Shown: one piece after another, positions 8,442-17,642 of the stretch | Numbering within the stretch: the first letter of the stretch is position 1 | Layout: the number at the start of each line of letters is the position of its first letter | Assembly: GCA_963707125.1 (NCBI GenBank) | Contig: CAVPOU010000019.1 | Location: forward strand, 62,001-126,000 | Reading direction: 5' to 3' | Length of the DNA stretch: 64,000 bases | From: CAVPDE01 sp963707125 | Lineage (GTDB): Bacteria > Desulfobacterota > DSM-4660 > Desulfatiglandales > HGW-15 | Notes under the pieces: model-generated | Seen by the model: only the letters and a program-made list of their open reading frames with translations | Databases searched by the model: none | What the model was told of the DNA's origin: nothing | Program-made: the position numbers and the translations under genes

Positions 8442-9476
8442 ATGGAGTTGGGACCATCTGAATTTTTTTCTGATCTCTCTGTAAAGGGGTTCGCGGAGCT
8501 TATACACACCCTTCCTGTGGCTGTATTTCGCGAAACCCTTGACGGCAGAATCGTCTACTGCAACAAGGCCCTGGCCGAACTGCTTGGGTTTGAATCCCCC
8601 GTTGAACTGATCGATCACCCCATGACCCATTTCTACCGGAACGCCGAAGACAGAGACTTGCTCCTCAGTGCCGTGATGAAAAGCGGCAGGGTGGTGGATG
8701 CCCCTCTTTCTCTGAAACGGCGGGATGGCAGGCCCATTTGGTGCCGGCTTACCGCCAGAGCCCTCGCGGATGAGGACGGCATCCTCGTGCACCTGGATGG
8801 TGTCCTGAGAGATGCCACAAAAGAAATTGAGAGGCGGGGAACCCGACCGACCCTTGAGAACATGGCCAACGCCTTGAGCGATTTCATCGTGCTCCTGAGC
8901 TCTGACGGGGATATCGCAGACATTAATAAGACCGGCAGCGAACTGCTCGGTTTCAAGGCGGAGGACCTCATCGGCCGAAGCATTGCCGATTTTGTGGTTC
9001 CCAGGTTCAGAGATCTTTTTTCCACCTTTCTTTCCATTGTCTTCAAGACAGGGAGAGAAGAGGGAATCCTTACGATCATGGACAGGAACGGAAATGAAAA
9101 GCACTTGGAGTTCCACGCGTTCACGGATGAAAGGCCGGGCATGTTCGGGCACATTCATCTGGTTGCTCGCAATGTGACGGACAGAATCAAGTATCACAAA
9201 GAGCAGCTCTCGAAGGAGAAGTTTATCGGGGTACTGGAAATGGCGGGAGGAGTGGCCCACAAGCTCAATCAACCCCTCATGATCATGAGGAATGCGCTGA
9301 CAGAGGTGTTCTCCGGCATGTCTTCCAAAGATCCAAATTACGAAAGAGTGCTGAAGATTCACCAGCAGGTTGAAAGAATCAGCGAAATCGCAAAGAAAAT
9401 CGGAAACATCAAGAAGTATGAACCCATGGATTACGTCGCAGGGATCAGGATTGTGGACATTGACAAGACCTCGTAG
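8442..9476 (+). CDS. PAS-PAS protein with DHp helix but no ATPase domain
   Basis: A soluble 344-aa protein. PAS 1 covers about 15-128 (FRETLDGRIVYCNKALAELLGF) and PAS 2 about 140-250 (DGDIADINKTGSELLGF). A dimerisation/phosphotransfer helix follows with H273 in MAGGVAHKLNQPLMIM, the same style as GGVAHEINQPL in classical kinases. The second DHp helix is complete, but the protein stops directly after it. All N, G1, F and G2 boxes are missing and the next gene starts at once, so there is no room for a lost ATPase domain. The histidine may be phosphorylated in trans by the short kinase of this operon (inference). AAAGGAG lies ten bases before the ATG, and the stop overlaps the next start by one base. 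Confidence 0.88.
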   Translation: MELGPSEFFSDLSVKGFAELIHTLPVAVFRETLDGRIVYCNKALAELLGFESPVELIDHPMTHFYRNAEDRDLLLSAVMKSGRVVDAPLSLKRRDGRPIWCRLTARALADEDGILVHLDGVLRDATKEIERRGTRPTLENMANALSDFIVLLSSDGDIADINKTGSELLGFKAEDLIGRSIADFVVPRFRDLFSTFLSIVFKTGREEGILTIMDRNGNEKHLEFHAFTDERPGMFGHIHLVARNVTDRIKYHKEQLSKEKFIGVLEMAGGVAHKLNQPLMIMRNALTEVFSGMSSKDPNYERVLKIHQQVERISEIAKKIGNIKKYEPMDYVAGIRIVDIDKTS

Positions 9477-10510
9477 TGAAGGACGGCGGAGGACAGAGGG
9501 TGGTCAAGAAAGTTCTTATTGTGGACGACGATCAAGAGATGTTGCTCTCCCTTGAGGAAGGGCTTTCCAAATATGATGAAACGTTTTCTATCCTCATGGC
9601 GGAAGACGGTCTTGACGCCGTAGAGGAGCTCAAGGACAGCATGATCTCCCTGGTGGTGACGGATCTAAAGATGCCTAAAATGGACGGGTTCTCCCTCCTC
9701 TCCCACATCATGGAACACTATCCGGAGATCCCGGTCATCATTATCACGGGGTACAGCACTTCTGAGATGGAAAAGCTGGCCCGGAAAGGGGGTGCGATCG
9801 GGTACATTGCCAAGCCTTTCATGATTGACGATTTGGCCAAGAGGATTGTTACCAGCCTGCGAAGGGAAGCAGACGGCGGCACGCTCCACAGCGTGTCTTC
9901 AGGCATTTTTCTCCAGTTGATGGAAATGGAAGAAAAAACTTGCACCGTCCGCCTTATTGAGAAATCCTCAGGCAAGCAGGGAATCCTTTTTTTCCTGGAG
10001 GGGCAACTGCTGGATGCCCGATGCGACAGCCTTCGAGGGGAGGCTGCCGCTTACGAGATCTTTTCGTGGGACGATGTGAGTCTCAGCATCCAGAACGCCT
10101 GCCCGCAAAAAGAGAGGCGGATTCATCGCGATCTTCAGGCGATTCTGCTCGATGCCATGTGCCTCAAGGATGAACTCAGACGCCTTGGAAAGGGGGCGAC
10201 TCCCAGAAAGAAGGAACCTTCCACCAAGAAGGAGAAGACGAAGCCGGTTGAACGGGTGAAACAGCTTCTGAAAAAAGAAGAAGGTGAGGGATACGGAGTT
10301 GAAGATGTCTACGAGGACAACTCCTGGGAGAGCTTTGTGAATGGGATAAAAAGGCTGGGGACCGCATTCCAAGCCGGAGCATTCAGAGTCGCCTACATAG
10401 ACAGGGGAGAGTCCAGGGACTTCATCCTTCTGCCAGGGGAAAGCGTGACCGTCATTGCAGTGAACCCGAAGTGCGCCAGAGACAGGATCATGGAGGCCTT
10501 AAGCGAGTAA
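9476..10510 (+). CDS. Response regulator with receiver and DUF4388-like output
   Basis: A 344-aa soluble protein. The receiver domain spans about 12-125 (VLIVDDDQEMLLSL, phospho-acceptor D63 in VTDLKMPKMDG, conserved KPF). A DUF4388-like module follows at about 135-225 (SGIFLQLMEMEEKTCTVRL, ILFFLEGQLLDARC), then a Lys/Glu-rich linker and a short C-terminal domain. The GTG start at 9476 overlaps the previous stop by one base, so it is translationally coupled to the PAS-DHp protein and is its obvious phosphorylation partner. There is no DNA-binding domain; output is presumably by protein contact. A second GTG at 9500 is an alternative start. Confidence 0.88.
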   Translation: MKDGGGQRVVKKVLIVDDDQEMLLSLEEGLSKYDETFSILMAEDGLDAVEELKDSMISLVVTDLKMPKMDGFSLLSHIMEHYPEIPVIIITGYSTSEMEKLARKGGAIGYIAKPFMIDDLAKRIVTSLRREADGGTLHSVSSGIFLQLMEMEEKTCTVRLIEKSSGKQGILFFLEGQLLDARCDSLRGEAAAYEIFSWDDVSLSIQNACPQKERRIHRDLQAILLDAMCLKDELRRLGKGATPRKKEPSTKKEKTKPVERVKQLLKKEEGEGYGVEDVYEDNSWESFVNGIKRLGTAFQAGAFRVAYIDRGESRDFILLPGESVTVIAVNPKCARDRIMEALSE

Positions 10511-10545
10511 AGCATCCTGCAGGATTTGATGCGAGCGTCCTGAGC

Positions 10546-10884
10546 ATGAAAGAAATCTTTGATGACATTTTAGCGATGGAGGATGTCCGGGGTGTGGTGG
10601 TCTTTTCTTTTGAAGGGGAGATCCTCTTCATGGAGCCCAATCTCGAAATAGAAAAATCCTTGCCCTTATTCATTCAGGCTTTGGGGGGTATCCGGGAGGT
10701 GGATCTGATCTTTGAGAAGAGCAGGATCTATGTGAGGAGAACAGACACGGGATATCTCGTCATTCTGCTGGGCCTCTTTGCTTCCGGTGCCATGCTCAGG
10801 CTTCATGTCGATATGGCTCTTCCTTCTCTGAAAGAAAGGGGAAAAGGGAAGGGTTTGAGATCTCTCTTCAGGAGGAACAAGTAA
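10546..10884 (+). CDS. Second roadblock/LC7-like protein
   Basis: A 112-aa soluble protein whose strand/helix pattern (MEDVRGVVVFSFEGEILFMEP, then IYVRRTDTGYLVILLGLFASGAMLRL) fits a roadblock/LC7 fold. It closes the operon, so the operon has a roadblock protein at each end. I chose the ATG at 10546 because the upstream in-frame sequence overlaps the receiver gene and lacks domain character. The assignment is by pattern only and is weaker than for the first roadblock protein. Confidence 0.65.
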   Translation: MKEIFDDILAMEDVRGVVVFSFEGEILFMEPNLEIEKSLPLFIQALGGIREVDLIFEKSRIYVRRTDTGYLVILLGLFASGAMLRLHVDMALPSLKERGKGKGLRSLFRRNK

Positions 10885-10935
10885 CTCCTCACCCAAGCGA
10901 TTGCCGGATGCCCGTTTAACACCTGCAACGCGACC

Positions 10936-11619
10936 TCATTCCAGCTGAAACCGCACAGGCACTTTAACCCACATGTCTACCTTCTCTCCTCCTCGCGTTC
11001 CAGGATCAAAAAGCCACGTCTTCACGCTCGTCAATGCAGCCTGATCCAACACAGAATATCCGCTGGAGGCAGAGAGGCGCAAGTCTTCAACTCTGCCTTC
11101 TCGGTTTACAAGCACTTCGAGGGTCACGGTCCCTTGGTAGCCTCGCTTGCGGCCGATCAAGGGATATTCGGGGACGGGATTCCGGCGGTAGAGAGGGGTG
11201 GCTTCACGCACAGGAGTTGCTGTCGAAGCCCTGGTGGGGAAAGGAGCTTCCTGTGAGGCTTTTTCCAAAGGGACTTCCTCTACAGCGAACCGGGCACTGC
11301 CGGTGGAAGAGTCCTGTTGCTCTTTCCTCGGCAGAAAAGAAGGATCCATTTTCTTGGACGGCTTTTCAGGCGTTCCGGATCTTTGCCTTTGTATCTTCTC
11401 CTCCCTCTGTTGAGGGCGGGGAGAAGGCGGCTGATCCGGTGGCTCCGGAATTCTGGAAACCGCAAGGGAGGGGGGCGGTTCGACCGGTCTTTGAACCAGG
11501 GAAAGGGTGAGCTGCCTCGGAGGCGGGATGAGCGTTGCCTTAGGCCCCTCAAACTTTACGCAAAAGAGCAGGCCGTGGAAAGCAAGAGCTAAGACAGCCG
11601 CCAAAAAGAGCCGTTTCAC
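10936..11619 (-). CDS. tonB: TonB energy transducer
   Basis: A 227-aa protein with one N-terminal membrane anchor (LFLAAVLALAFHGLLFCVKF), a Pro/Arg/Glu-rich periplasm-spanning region (about 33-130) and a C-terminal TonB domain (YRRNPVPEYPLIGRKRGYQGTV, ending VKVPVRFQLE). TonB transmits proton-motive energy from ExbB/ExbD to outer-membrane receptors. Its ATG overlaps the end of exbD by four bases. It is the last gene of the exbB-exbD-tonB set, which lies downstream of the cobalamin ABC genes on the same strand, so cobalamin uptake is the likely client. Confidence 0.92.
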   Translation of the reverse strand: MKRLFLAAVLALAFHGLLFCVKFEGPKATLIPPPRQLTLSLVQRPVEPPPSLAVSRIPEPPDQPPSPRPQQREEKIQRQRSGTPEKPSKKMDPSFLPRKEQQDSSTGSARFAVEEVPLEKASQEAPFPTRASTATPVREATPLYRRNPVPEYPLIGRKRGYQGTVTLEVLVNREGRVEDLRLSASSGYSVLDQAALTSVKTWLFDPGTRGGEKVDMWVKVPVRFQLE

Positions 11620-12017
11620 CTCACCTCCGCCTGAAGCGATACCTGGCTGAGTCCGGCTGCACGAATGAGATCAAGCACGGTGTAGAGTTTCTGGTAAGGA
11701 AGGTCCCTGTCAGCAAAAAGCACAACTCCTGTTTCCTTGTTTTCCATGGCTTTCAGCTTCAAAGTCTCCGCGAGGCTTTCAAGAGTCATGGGCTCCTTGT
11801 CCAGGAAGACGGTTCCGCCGGCTTGAATGCTGAGAGTCAGAGTGTGCTGTTTTTCGATCTTCGCCGTGGAGGACAGGGGCAGAGCAACCGGGACACCCCG
11901 GTGCACGGACATGAAGAAGACGCCGTAAACAAAGGAGACAAGAATCAAAAACATCAGATCGATGAGAGGGATCATTTCAATGCGAGGCTTTCTTTTAGTT
12001 CGAAGACCGACTTTCAT
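11616..12017 (-). CDS. exbD: ExbD/TolR biopolymer transport protein
   Basis: A 133-aa single-pass inner-membrane protein. The membrane helix begins with MIPLIDLMFLILVSF and contains the conserved Asp that couples proton flow; a periplasmic domain follows. I start at the ATG at 12017, which has GAGGTGG six bases upstream, rather than at the upstream in-frame codon that would overlap exbB. It works as the ExbB-ExbD motor for TonB. Confidence 0.93.
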   Translation of the reverse strand: MKVGLRTKRKPRIEMIPLIDLMFLILVSFVYGVFFMSVHRGVPVALPLSSTAKIEKQHTLTLSIQAGGTVFLDKEPMTLESLAETLKLKAMENKETGVVLFADRDLPYQKLYTVLDLIRAAGLSQVSLQAEVR

Positions 12018-12028
12018 GGTTCTCCACC

Positions 12029-12646
12029 TCACTCTTGTTTCTGCGCCTGAGTGAGCTTTTCATAGACGATCTCGAGGCTCGTGGCATACTTCTCGATGTT
12101 GAGCGCTGCGTCCTGTGCTCGGGAATTGAAATAGTTGAAAGGAATGATCGAGGGGATGGCAATGAAAAGCCCTGCTGCAGTGGTAATCAGGGCTTCGGCG
12201 ATTCCGGCGGTGGCCAGTTGGGGTTGCTCGATGCCGGCTGTTCCCAAAAGGTTAAAGGCCGTGATGATGCCTGTGACGGTTCCCAGGATTCCCAGCAGAG
12301 GAGCGACGGTAATCATAGTATCCAGGACTCCGAGAAAACGATGCATCCTTTTCATCTCGTCGGCAGCGGCGGTCTCCATGGCCTTGGTCATGGAAAACTC
12401 GCGGTGAAGAATGCCGTTGACGAGAATGCGGATGACATAGTCTCTCGATCCCTTCACCTTTTCGCGAACGGCGTCCCAGTCGCCTCTTTGGCACAACCCG
12501 AGAACGTCGTCGACGAGCGCTTGATTGCGCCGCATGTCTTCATGAACCCAGAACAGGATTCGCTCGATCACAACCGTGAGGGCGATGATGGAGCAAGCAA
12601 GCAGGGGGACCATGACCGGACCACCCTTGACAAAAAACTCGACCAT
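12029..12646 (-). CDS. exbB: ExbB/TolQ proton channel subunit
   Basis: A 205-aa MotA/TolQ/ExbB-family membrane protein with three hydrophobic segments: VPLLACSIIALTVVIERILF at the N-terminus and two after residue 110 (TVAPLLGILGTVTGIITAF; GLFIAIPSIIPFNYF). The conserved LGILGTVTG motif is present. The ATG follows AAGGAGG. It precedes exbD and tonB in the same direction. A remnant of the TTCGGATT repeat lies just upstream (about 12665-12702). Confidence 0.94.
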   Translation of the reverse strand: MVEFFVKGGPVMVPLLACSIIALTVVIERILFWVHEDMRRNQALVDDVLGLCQRGDWDAVREKVKGSRDYVIRILVNGILHREFSMTKAMETAAADEMKRMHRFLGVLDTMITVAPLLGILGTVTGIITAFNLLGTAGIEQPQLATAGIAEALITTAAGLFIAIPSIIPFNYFNSRAQDAALNIEKYATSLEIVYEKLTQAQKQE

Positions 12647-12696
12647 AGGACCTCCTTAGAAGAAAGCACGAACTTCGAATTTCGAGTTTCGGATTT

Positions 12697-13476
12697 TCAT
12701 GGTTTTAAACTGACTCTTGGTTTTCCGGTCATTGGATTTCTGTCCACCAGAACGGCACACTCGTACACGTTTTGAATGCTTTCTGCGTCAATGACCTGAT
12801 CCGGGGTTCCGGTCAGGTGCACAGACCCGTTCTTGAGCATCACGATTCGATGACAATACTGAGACACGAGATCGATGTCATGAGAGACGATGACAACGCT
12901 CAGTCCCCTTTCCCTGGTGAGAATTGCGATCAAATCAAAGATTTCTTTCTTGTACTTGAGATCAAGGAAGGACGTGGGTTCGTCGAGCAGAATCGCTCCA
13001 GGCTCCTGAGCGAGGGCTCTTGCCAGAAGGACCCGTTGTTTTTCTCCGCCTGAGAGCTCATGGATGGAACGCTCTGAGAGTTCCAGGGCATGGGTCGCCC
13101 TCAAGGCGTTCACCGCGATCTTCAGGTCCTTGTCCCTTTCGAACTGCAGCCTTCCGAGGTGGGGGAAGCGGCCCATGAGCACTACCTCGAGAACAGAGAA
13201 AGAAAATCTGAAGAAGTTTTCCTGAGCCACCATGGCGACGGCTCTTGCGATTTCCCCGCGCTTTAGGGTTGCCATGCTTTTCCCTTGAACAAAAACTTCT
13301 CCTTCATGGGGGAGCAGCATCCCGTCCATGATCTTGAGCAGAGTGGTTTTCCCTGAGCCGTTTGGGCCGATGATGCCGAGCATCTCACCGGGAGAGACCT
13401 CAAGATCAATAGCCCGCACCGCCCAAGAGGCGCCATAGCGAAAGCCCACTTTTCTTAGAGTCAGGATCGGCTCCAT
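12697..13476 (-). CDS. btuD: Cobalamin/iron-siderophore-type ABC ATPase
   Basis: A 259-aa FecE/BtuD-family ATPase with Walker A GPNGSGKT, signature LSGGEKQR, Walker B AILLDEPTSFLD and switch His in VIVSHD. It powers the permease encoded just upstream, overlapping it by 16 bp. The cobalamin riboswitch at the head of the cluster supports cobalamin or corrinoid as substrate; the protein alone cannot be told apart from siderophore ATPases. Confidence 0.93.
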   Translation of the reverse strand: MEPILTLRKVGFRYGASWAVRAIDLEVSPGEMLGIIGPNGSGKTTLLKIMDGMLLPHEGEVFVQGKSMATLKRGEIARAVAMVAQENFFRFSFSVLEVVLMGRFPHLGRLQFERDKDLKIAVNALRATHALELSERSIHELSGGEKQRVLLARALAQEPGAILLDEPTSFLDLKYKKEIFDLIAILTRERGLSVVIVSHDIDLVSQYCHRIVMLKNGSVHLTGTPDQVIDAESIQNVYECAVLVDRNPMTGKPRVSLKP

Positions 13477-14498
13477 TGACTTCCTTTCACTCTGAGAAGG
13501 TAAAGGAAAAAGGGGGCCCCCATGAAAGCGGTGATCACACCCACAGGCAATTCACTGGGCGAGATCAAGAGCCTCGCCAGAGTATCCGCCGCGATCAGGA
13601 ACGTGGCTCCGCCCAGGGATGCCACAGGGAGGAGGAGGCGATGATCGGAGCCAAAAGCCATCCTCGCAAGGTGCGGGACGATGAGCCCAACAAAGCCGAT
13701 GAGCCCGGAGAAAGAAACAACAAGGCCGACCACAAGGGAAACGAGCACCAAACAAGTTTTCTTCGCTTTTTCAACGTCCACGCCGAGCTGAAGGGCTATC
13801 TCTTCTCCTGTGGTGATGAGGTTCAGCTCTTTGGAAAAGCTGAAGAGAATGACGGAAGTAACGATCAGGGCAGGAGTCAGAATAATCAGAGAAGCGTAAC
13901 GGGTCTGTGAAAGATCTCCATAAAGCCAGAAAAGCATGGTGTGGAGGCGACTGTCCGTGGCGATGGAGATGAAAAACATGATCACGGCGGTGAAAAAGGC
14001 GTTCAAAATCACTCCCGTAAGCAGAATGGTCGATGATTCCATGCCCATTCTCCTTGTCCCTAAAGCCAGAACAAGGTAGACGGTAAGAAGCGCGCCGGCA
14101 AAGGACATGAGAGGGATGCCGGCAGAAAAGGTGAAACCCAGCACAATGCCTATAATGGCTCCGAAAGCAGAGCCGCTTGAGACACCCAGGATAAATGGAT
14201 CGGCGAGGGGATTGCGCAGCAGAGCTTGAAACACTACGCCTCCCAGAGCAAGGGAAAAGCCGGCAAGCCCTGCGAGGATAATCCTGGGGAGCCTGATTCT
14301 CAGGATTATCAGTCTTGCAGGATCATCCGGATCTAGAGATCCGGACACAAGGGCCATGATTTTGTGAAAGGACACCTCTGCGGTTCCCATGAGCAGGGAA
14401 GCCGCTCCCACAAGAAGCAGAACAAGGGCCATGACCAGGGACAGACGAAAGACTCTGCCGGGTGTCAAAGGAGGCTTATGGAGCAAATCATTATTCAT
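13461..14498 (-). CDS. btuC: BtuC/FecCD-family ABC permease
   Basis: A 345-aa polytopic inner-membrane protein with about ten predicted helices. FecCD signatures include RLPRIILAGLAGFSLALGG, NPLADPFILGVSSGSAFGA, and the coupling region GFVGLIVPHLARMAFG. It transports corrinoid (by riboswitch context) with the adjacent ATPase. The gene is intact, unlike the binding protein and receiver genes upstream in the same cluster. Confidence 0.93.
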   Translation of the reverse strand: MNNDLLHKPPLTPGRVFRLSLVMALVLLLVGAASLLMGTAEVSFHKIMALVSGSLDPDDPARLIILRIRLPRIILAGLAGFSLALGGVVFQALLRNPLADPFILGVSSGSAFGAIIGIVLGFTFSAGIPLMSFAGALLTVYLVLALGTRRMGMESSTILLTGVILNAFFTAVIMFFISIATDSRLHTMLFWLYGDLSQTRYASLIILTPALIVTSVILFSFSKELNLITTGEEIALQLGVDVEKAKKTCLVLVSLVVGLVVSFSGLIGFVGLIVPHLARMAFGSDHRLLLPVASLGGATFLIAADTLARLLISPSELPVGVITAFMGAPFFLYLLRVKGSQWSRS

Positions 14499-14549
14499 TG
14501 GTCATTTTCTCATTTCTCTGTACCACTCTCGAGACTGTGTTCTACGTAC

Positions 14550-14646
14550 CACGGACAAACTCACGACGTTTGTCCGTGCCACCCTCACTCCTCAATTCAC
14601 GGTGCCACGGACAAGCTCTTGCCCGTCCGGCGGGTGCTTGTCCGTG
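14550..14646. repeat. Two tandem related hairpins between binding-protein and permease genes
   Basis: Arms CACGGACAAAC (14550-14560) and GTTTGTCCGTG (14568-14578) form a perfect 11-bp stem. A second perfect 11-bp stem, CACGGACAAGC (14606-14616) with GCTTGTCCGTG (14636-14646), follows. The arms differ at one compensated pair, so the stems are related and preserved. They may stabilise or attenuate the mRNA between two genes; no T-run follows on either strand. Confidence 0.7.
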
Positions 14647-14703
14647 CCACCCTCTTAGTTCTTGCTCTTCTCCCGTGTCCCTTGCGCCGTGTCCCTTTTA
14701 CCG

Positions 14704-15604
14704 TTACCTAAACGCTTCAGGGTGAAGAAGCTTTGCCATGATTTCAAGACCGTCCACAACCCGCGGAGAAGGTCGGTCGATGAGATCGGAGTCTATGAGG
14801 TGAACCCTCCCCTTTTGCACTGCAGGGATGGAGGTCCACTGCAGCCAGTCCTGTCTCGCTTTTTCGAATCTCCCTTCTCTCTCCATCGAGGAAACGAGAA
14901 TTACCTCGGGTTTCCTGCGAATCACTTCCTCCAGACTGATTCGAGGGTAGGTCACGGGCTCGTCAGCCGTCATGTTCTCCCCGCCCGCCAGATGGATGAG
15001 GTCATGGTGAACCGTGTTTCTGTTTACGGTCATGATCGGCTGAATATGGATCTGTAGAAAAACCAAAGGCTCCAGTCTGTCTCTTGTCTTCTCCACAACC
15101 CTGTCGACCCGTCTTGTCAGGCTCTGGCGCAAATCTGACGCCTTATCCTGGATGCCACAGACCACGCCCATCGTGAAGGTGGTTTCGATAACTTGCCGCG
15201 CAGTTCTGGGATTGACAACAAAAACCTTTACACCTGCCTGCTCCAGCAGCTCTACGGTTCCTCGCTCGTTTCCATCGAAGGTGGCAAATACGAGATCAGG
15301 CGAGAGACTGAGAATTTTCTCAACACTAATATTGATGTAACTCCCTACCTTGGGCAGGAGCGCTGCCTCAGGAGGATAAGTTGCAGTGCGTGGTCACTCC
15401 GACCACACGATCTCCCAAGCCCAAGAAGAAAAGAATCTCGGTCAGGTTCGGGGCAAGAGGTATGATTCTAAGCGGATCCCCCTTGAGTGAGACCTCTCGG
15501 CCGAGGGCATCTGTGAAGGTCTTACAATCCGCCGCGCTTGCCAGCCCCAGCATCATGGCGATCGTAATGGCTAAAATGGAAATTATGAGAAGGACCATGT
15601 TCAA
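14704..15604 (-). pseudogene. btuF: Periplasmic cobalamin-binding protein, interrupted by one frameshift
   Basis: The N-terminal 70 or so residues (signal peptide, then DCKTFTDALGREVSL and GLGDRVVGVTTHCN) end at a stop near 15369. Dropping one base from the AA pair at 15378-15379 (TT on the coding strand) restores YPPEAALLPKVGSYINIS, ...SLSPDLVFATFDGN, then the rest of a BtuF/FepB-type binding protein, including EEVIRRKPEVILVSSME, to the stop at 14704. The whole product would be about 300 aa. It would capture corrinoid in the periplasm for the BtuCD-type transporter downstream. Because only one base is wrong and all else is conserved, a sequencing error is as likely as a real mutation. Confidence 0.85.
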
Positions 15605-15613
15605 AAAGGAATT

Positions 15614-17642
15614 CTAGAATGTCATGTCAAGTCCACCGACCCAGTTTCTTTCCGGAGCCGGGTAGAAATTGCGGCCCAGAGGGAATCCACCGATGACAGC
15701 ATACTCCGAGTACTCTTGGTTGGTGATATTATTAACCCCGAAGAACGCCCTGAGCCATCCCCAGGTATAGGCGAGCCTGGCATTAATCGTGTAATAACTG
15801 TCCAGTTTTTGAAACTGGTTGGCCTGATCACTGATGAGATAGCTGGATCCCACAAAGTTATAATCTGCAGTGAAGACAAGGCCGGGGACCACATCATGGA
15901 TGCGGAACCCGAGATTGAACTTCTGCCTGGGCACGCCGGGGATGTCATTCCCATCGAACGGACCCGTTTCGAAAACAGCCTTTTCATAAGTGAAATTTCC
16001 AAAAAGGGACACTCTCTCCAACACATCAGCCTGAAAACCGATCTCCGCACCCTGGTGTAACGCCTGCGGGTAATTCTGATTGGAAAAGGTCGCTCTATTG
16101 TAGAAGATTTCATCCTTGATATCCGCTTTGAACAGAGTCAGATTCCCCTGGAGGTTGGGCAGAAAAAAATGCCTGACTCCCACATCATAGTGGTTTCCTG
16201 TCTGGGGATCGAGACCTGAGTCTACTCGAATCTTTCCGGCGGCGAAATCGAAAACGACGAGTTCGTCTGTGAGAGGGAAACGAAAGCTGCGGTTTGCCCT
16301 TGCAAAGACATTCGACTTGCCGCTGTAAAGGTAGGTTAGTCCTGCGCTGTAAGCATTCTCGCTTTCTGAAACCGTATCATCCAGAGGGGCAAGGGGAAAG
16401 GCGCTGAGATCCCTTTGATGGAGATCGTATTCAACCCGTTCGCGTCTTGCACCAATAGAGAGGATGAGATTCTCCAGGATCGAAAACTCATCGCTAACGT
16501 AGAAGCCGGAAGAGTCTCTTGCAATATTTGCGGCACCTGTCAAAGTCGCCACCGGGGAGAAGAAGCCGGAAAAGGAGTTTATGTCCCCGTCAGCCCAGTA
16601 AAGATCGACGCCGGCAATGAGTGTGTTCGAATGCCCGAGCACTTCCCTTTTCAAAACGTATCTGGGTGTGACGGCCCACGTGTCCAGCTCACTGTCCACA
16701 ACAAAGGGGAACAAGAGATCGGGGAAATCGCTTTTGTTTTTCCTGTTCTGATACGACAAGTCTGCGACGATGTTCCCAAAACCTGAGAGATCCAGATCAA
16801 ATCCGGTTTTGAGATACTGGGTCTTTGTTGCAGCTTGGTCGTCCGGGTCTAAGGATGCTCTGCGGTTGACAGCCAGTTGTGCCTCCGGGAGAGGGCCCGG
16901 GAGACCATAGGTATTAGAATTATAGGAACCGCTCAGATTGAAACTGAGGAACTCCGCTGCATCGAAAAGGATCTTTCCCCGAAATCTTTCACCCGAAGCT
17001 CGTTGTTATCCCGGTACCCCTGCGACGCATCATAGCTGCCGAAAAGGGAGCCGGCAATTTTCCCGTGGCCTCCACTGATGGAGAACTGGTCTTTATTGCG
17101 GCTGTAACTTCCGAAGGTTGAGCCTGCGGAAAAAGCCCATTGCTCGGAAGGGGTCTTGGTGATAATGTTAATCACTCCTCCCACAGCGTTGTCGCCGTAC
17201 AGGACGCTCCCTGTCCCTCGTATGATTTCGATGCGTTCAACCTGATCCAGGGGTATTTGTGTCCAATCGGTACCGCTGAGATCAATGGCATTCACACGGC
17301 GGCCGTCCAGCAGGACCAGGGTGTTGGAAGCGGCTGCCTCGCCAAAGCCCCGGAGATCCACGATAGCGGTCTTTCCGTTGCCTATAAGATCTCGCACAAC
17401 GATGCCTTCCTCGGATCGAAGGACGTCGCTGATATTCTTAGCGTTCGAATCCTCGATTCGCTTTTTGTCGATCACCGTGACATTCGCTGGAATTTTCTCG
17501 ACTTTTTCTTCCGTTCTCGTGCCGGTGACCACGACTTCATCCAGGAGTATCGGCGATCGCGGCGGTTTCCTATCTTCTTGCGCAAGGCTTTGTAAGGGAA
17601 CCAAAAGCATCAGCATCAGAAAAAGCCATGACCTTTTTTCAT
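15614..17642 (-). pseudogene. btuB: TonB-dependent outer-membrane receptor with two single-base frameshifts
   Basis: The plug domain (LDEVVVTGTRTEEKVEKIPANVTVI, ...RGTGSVLYGDNAVGGVINIITKTP) and the 22-strand-type barrel ending in an aromatic C-terminus (GGLDMTF) are both present, but not in one frame. First, the signal peptide start at 17642 reads ATG followed by six A; a seventh A would give MKKRSWLFLMLMLLVPLQSLAQ. Second, near 16980 the coding strand has GGGG where five G would join VKDF to GGKILFDAAEFLSFNLSGSY and on to the end. The receptor imports corrinoid at the cost of TonB energy, and its mRNA starts with a cobalamin riboswitch. Both defects are in homopolymers, which points to possible sequence error. 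Confidence 0.85.

Noticed and set aside
17616..17642. A receptor start inside the leader at MLMLLVPLQSLAQ (17616) as the true start
   Set aside because: It would lack the basic residues of a signal peptide and any ribosome site, whereas ATG at 17642 has GGAGA upstream and needs only one more A.
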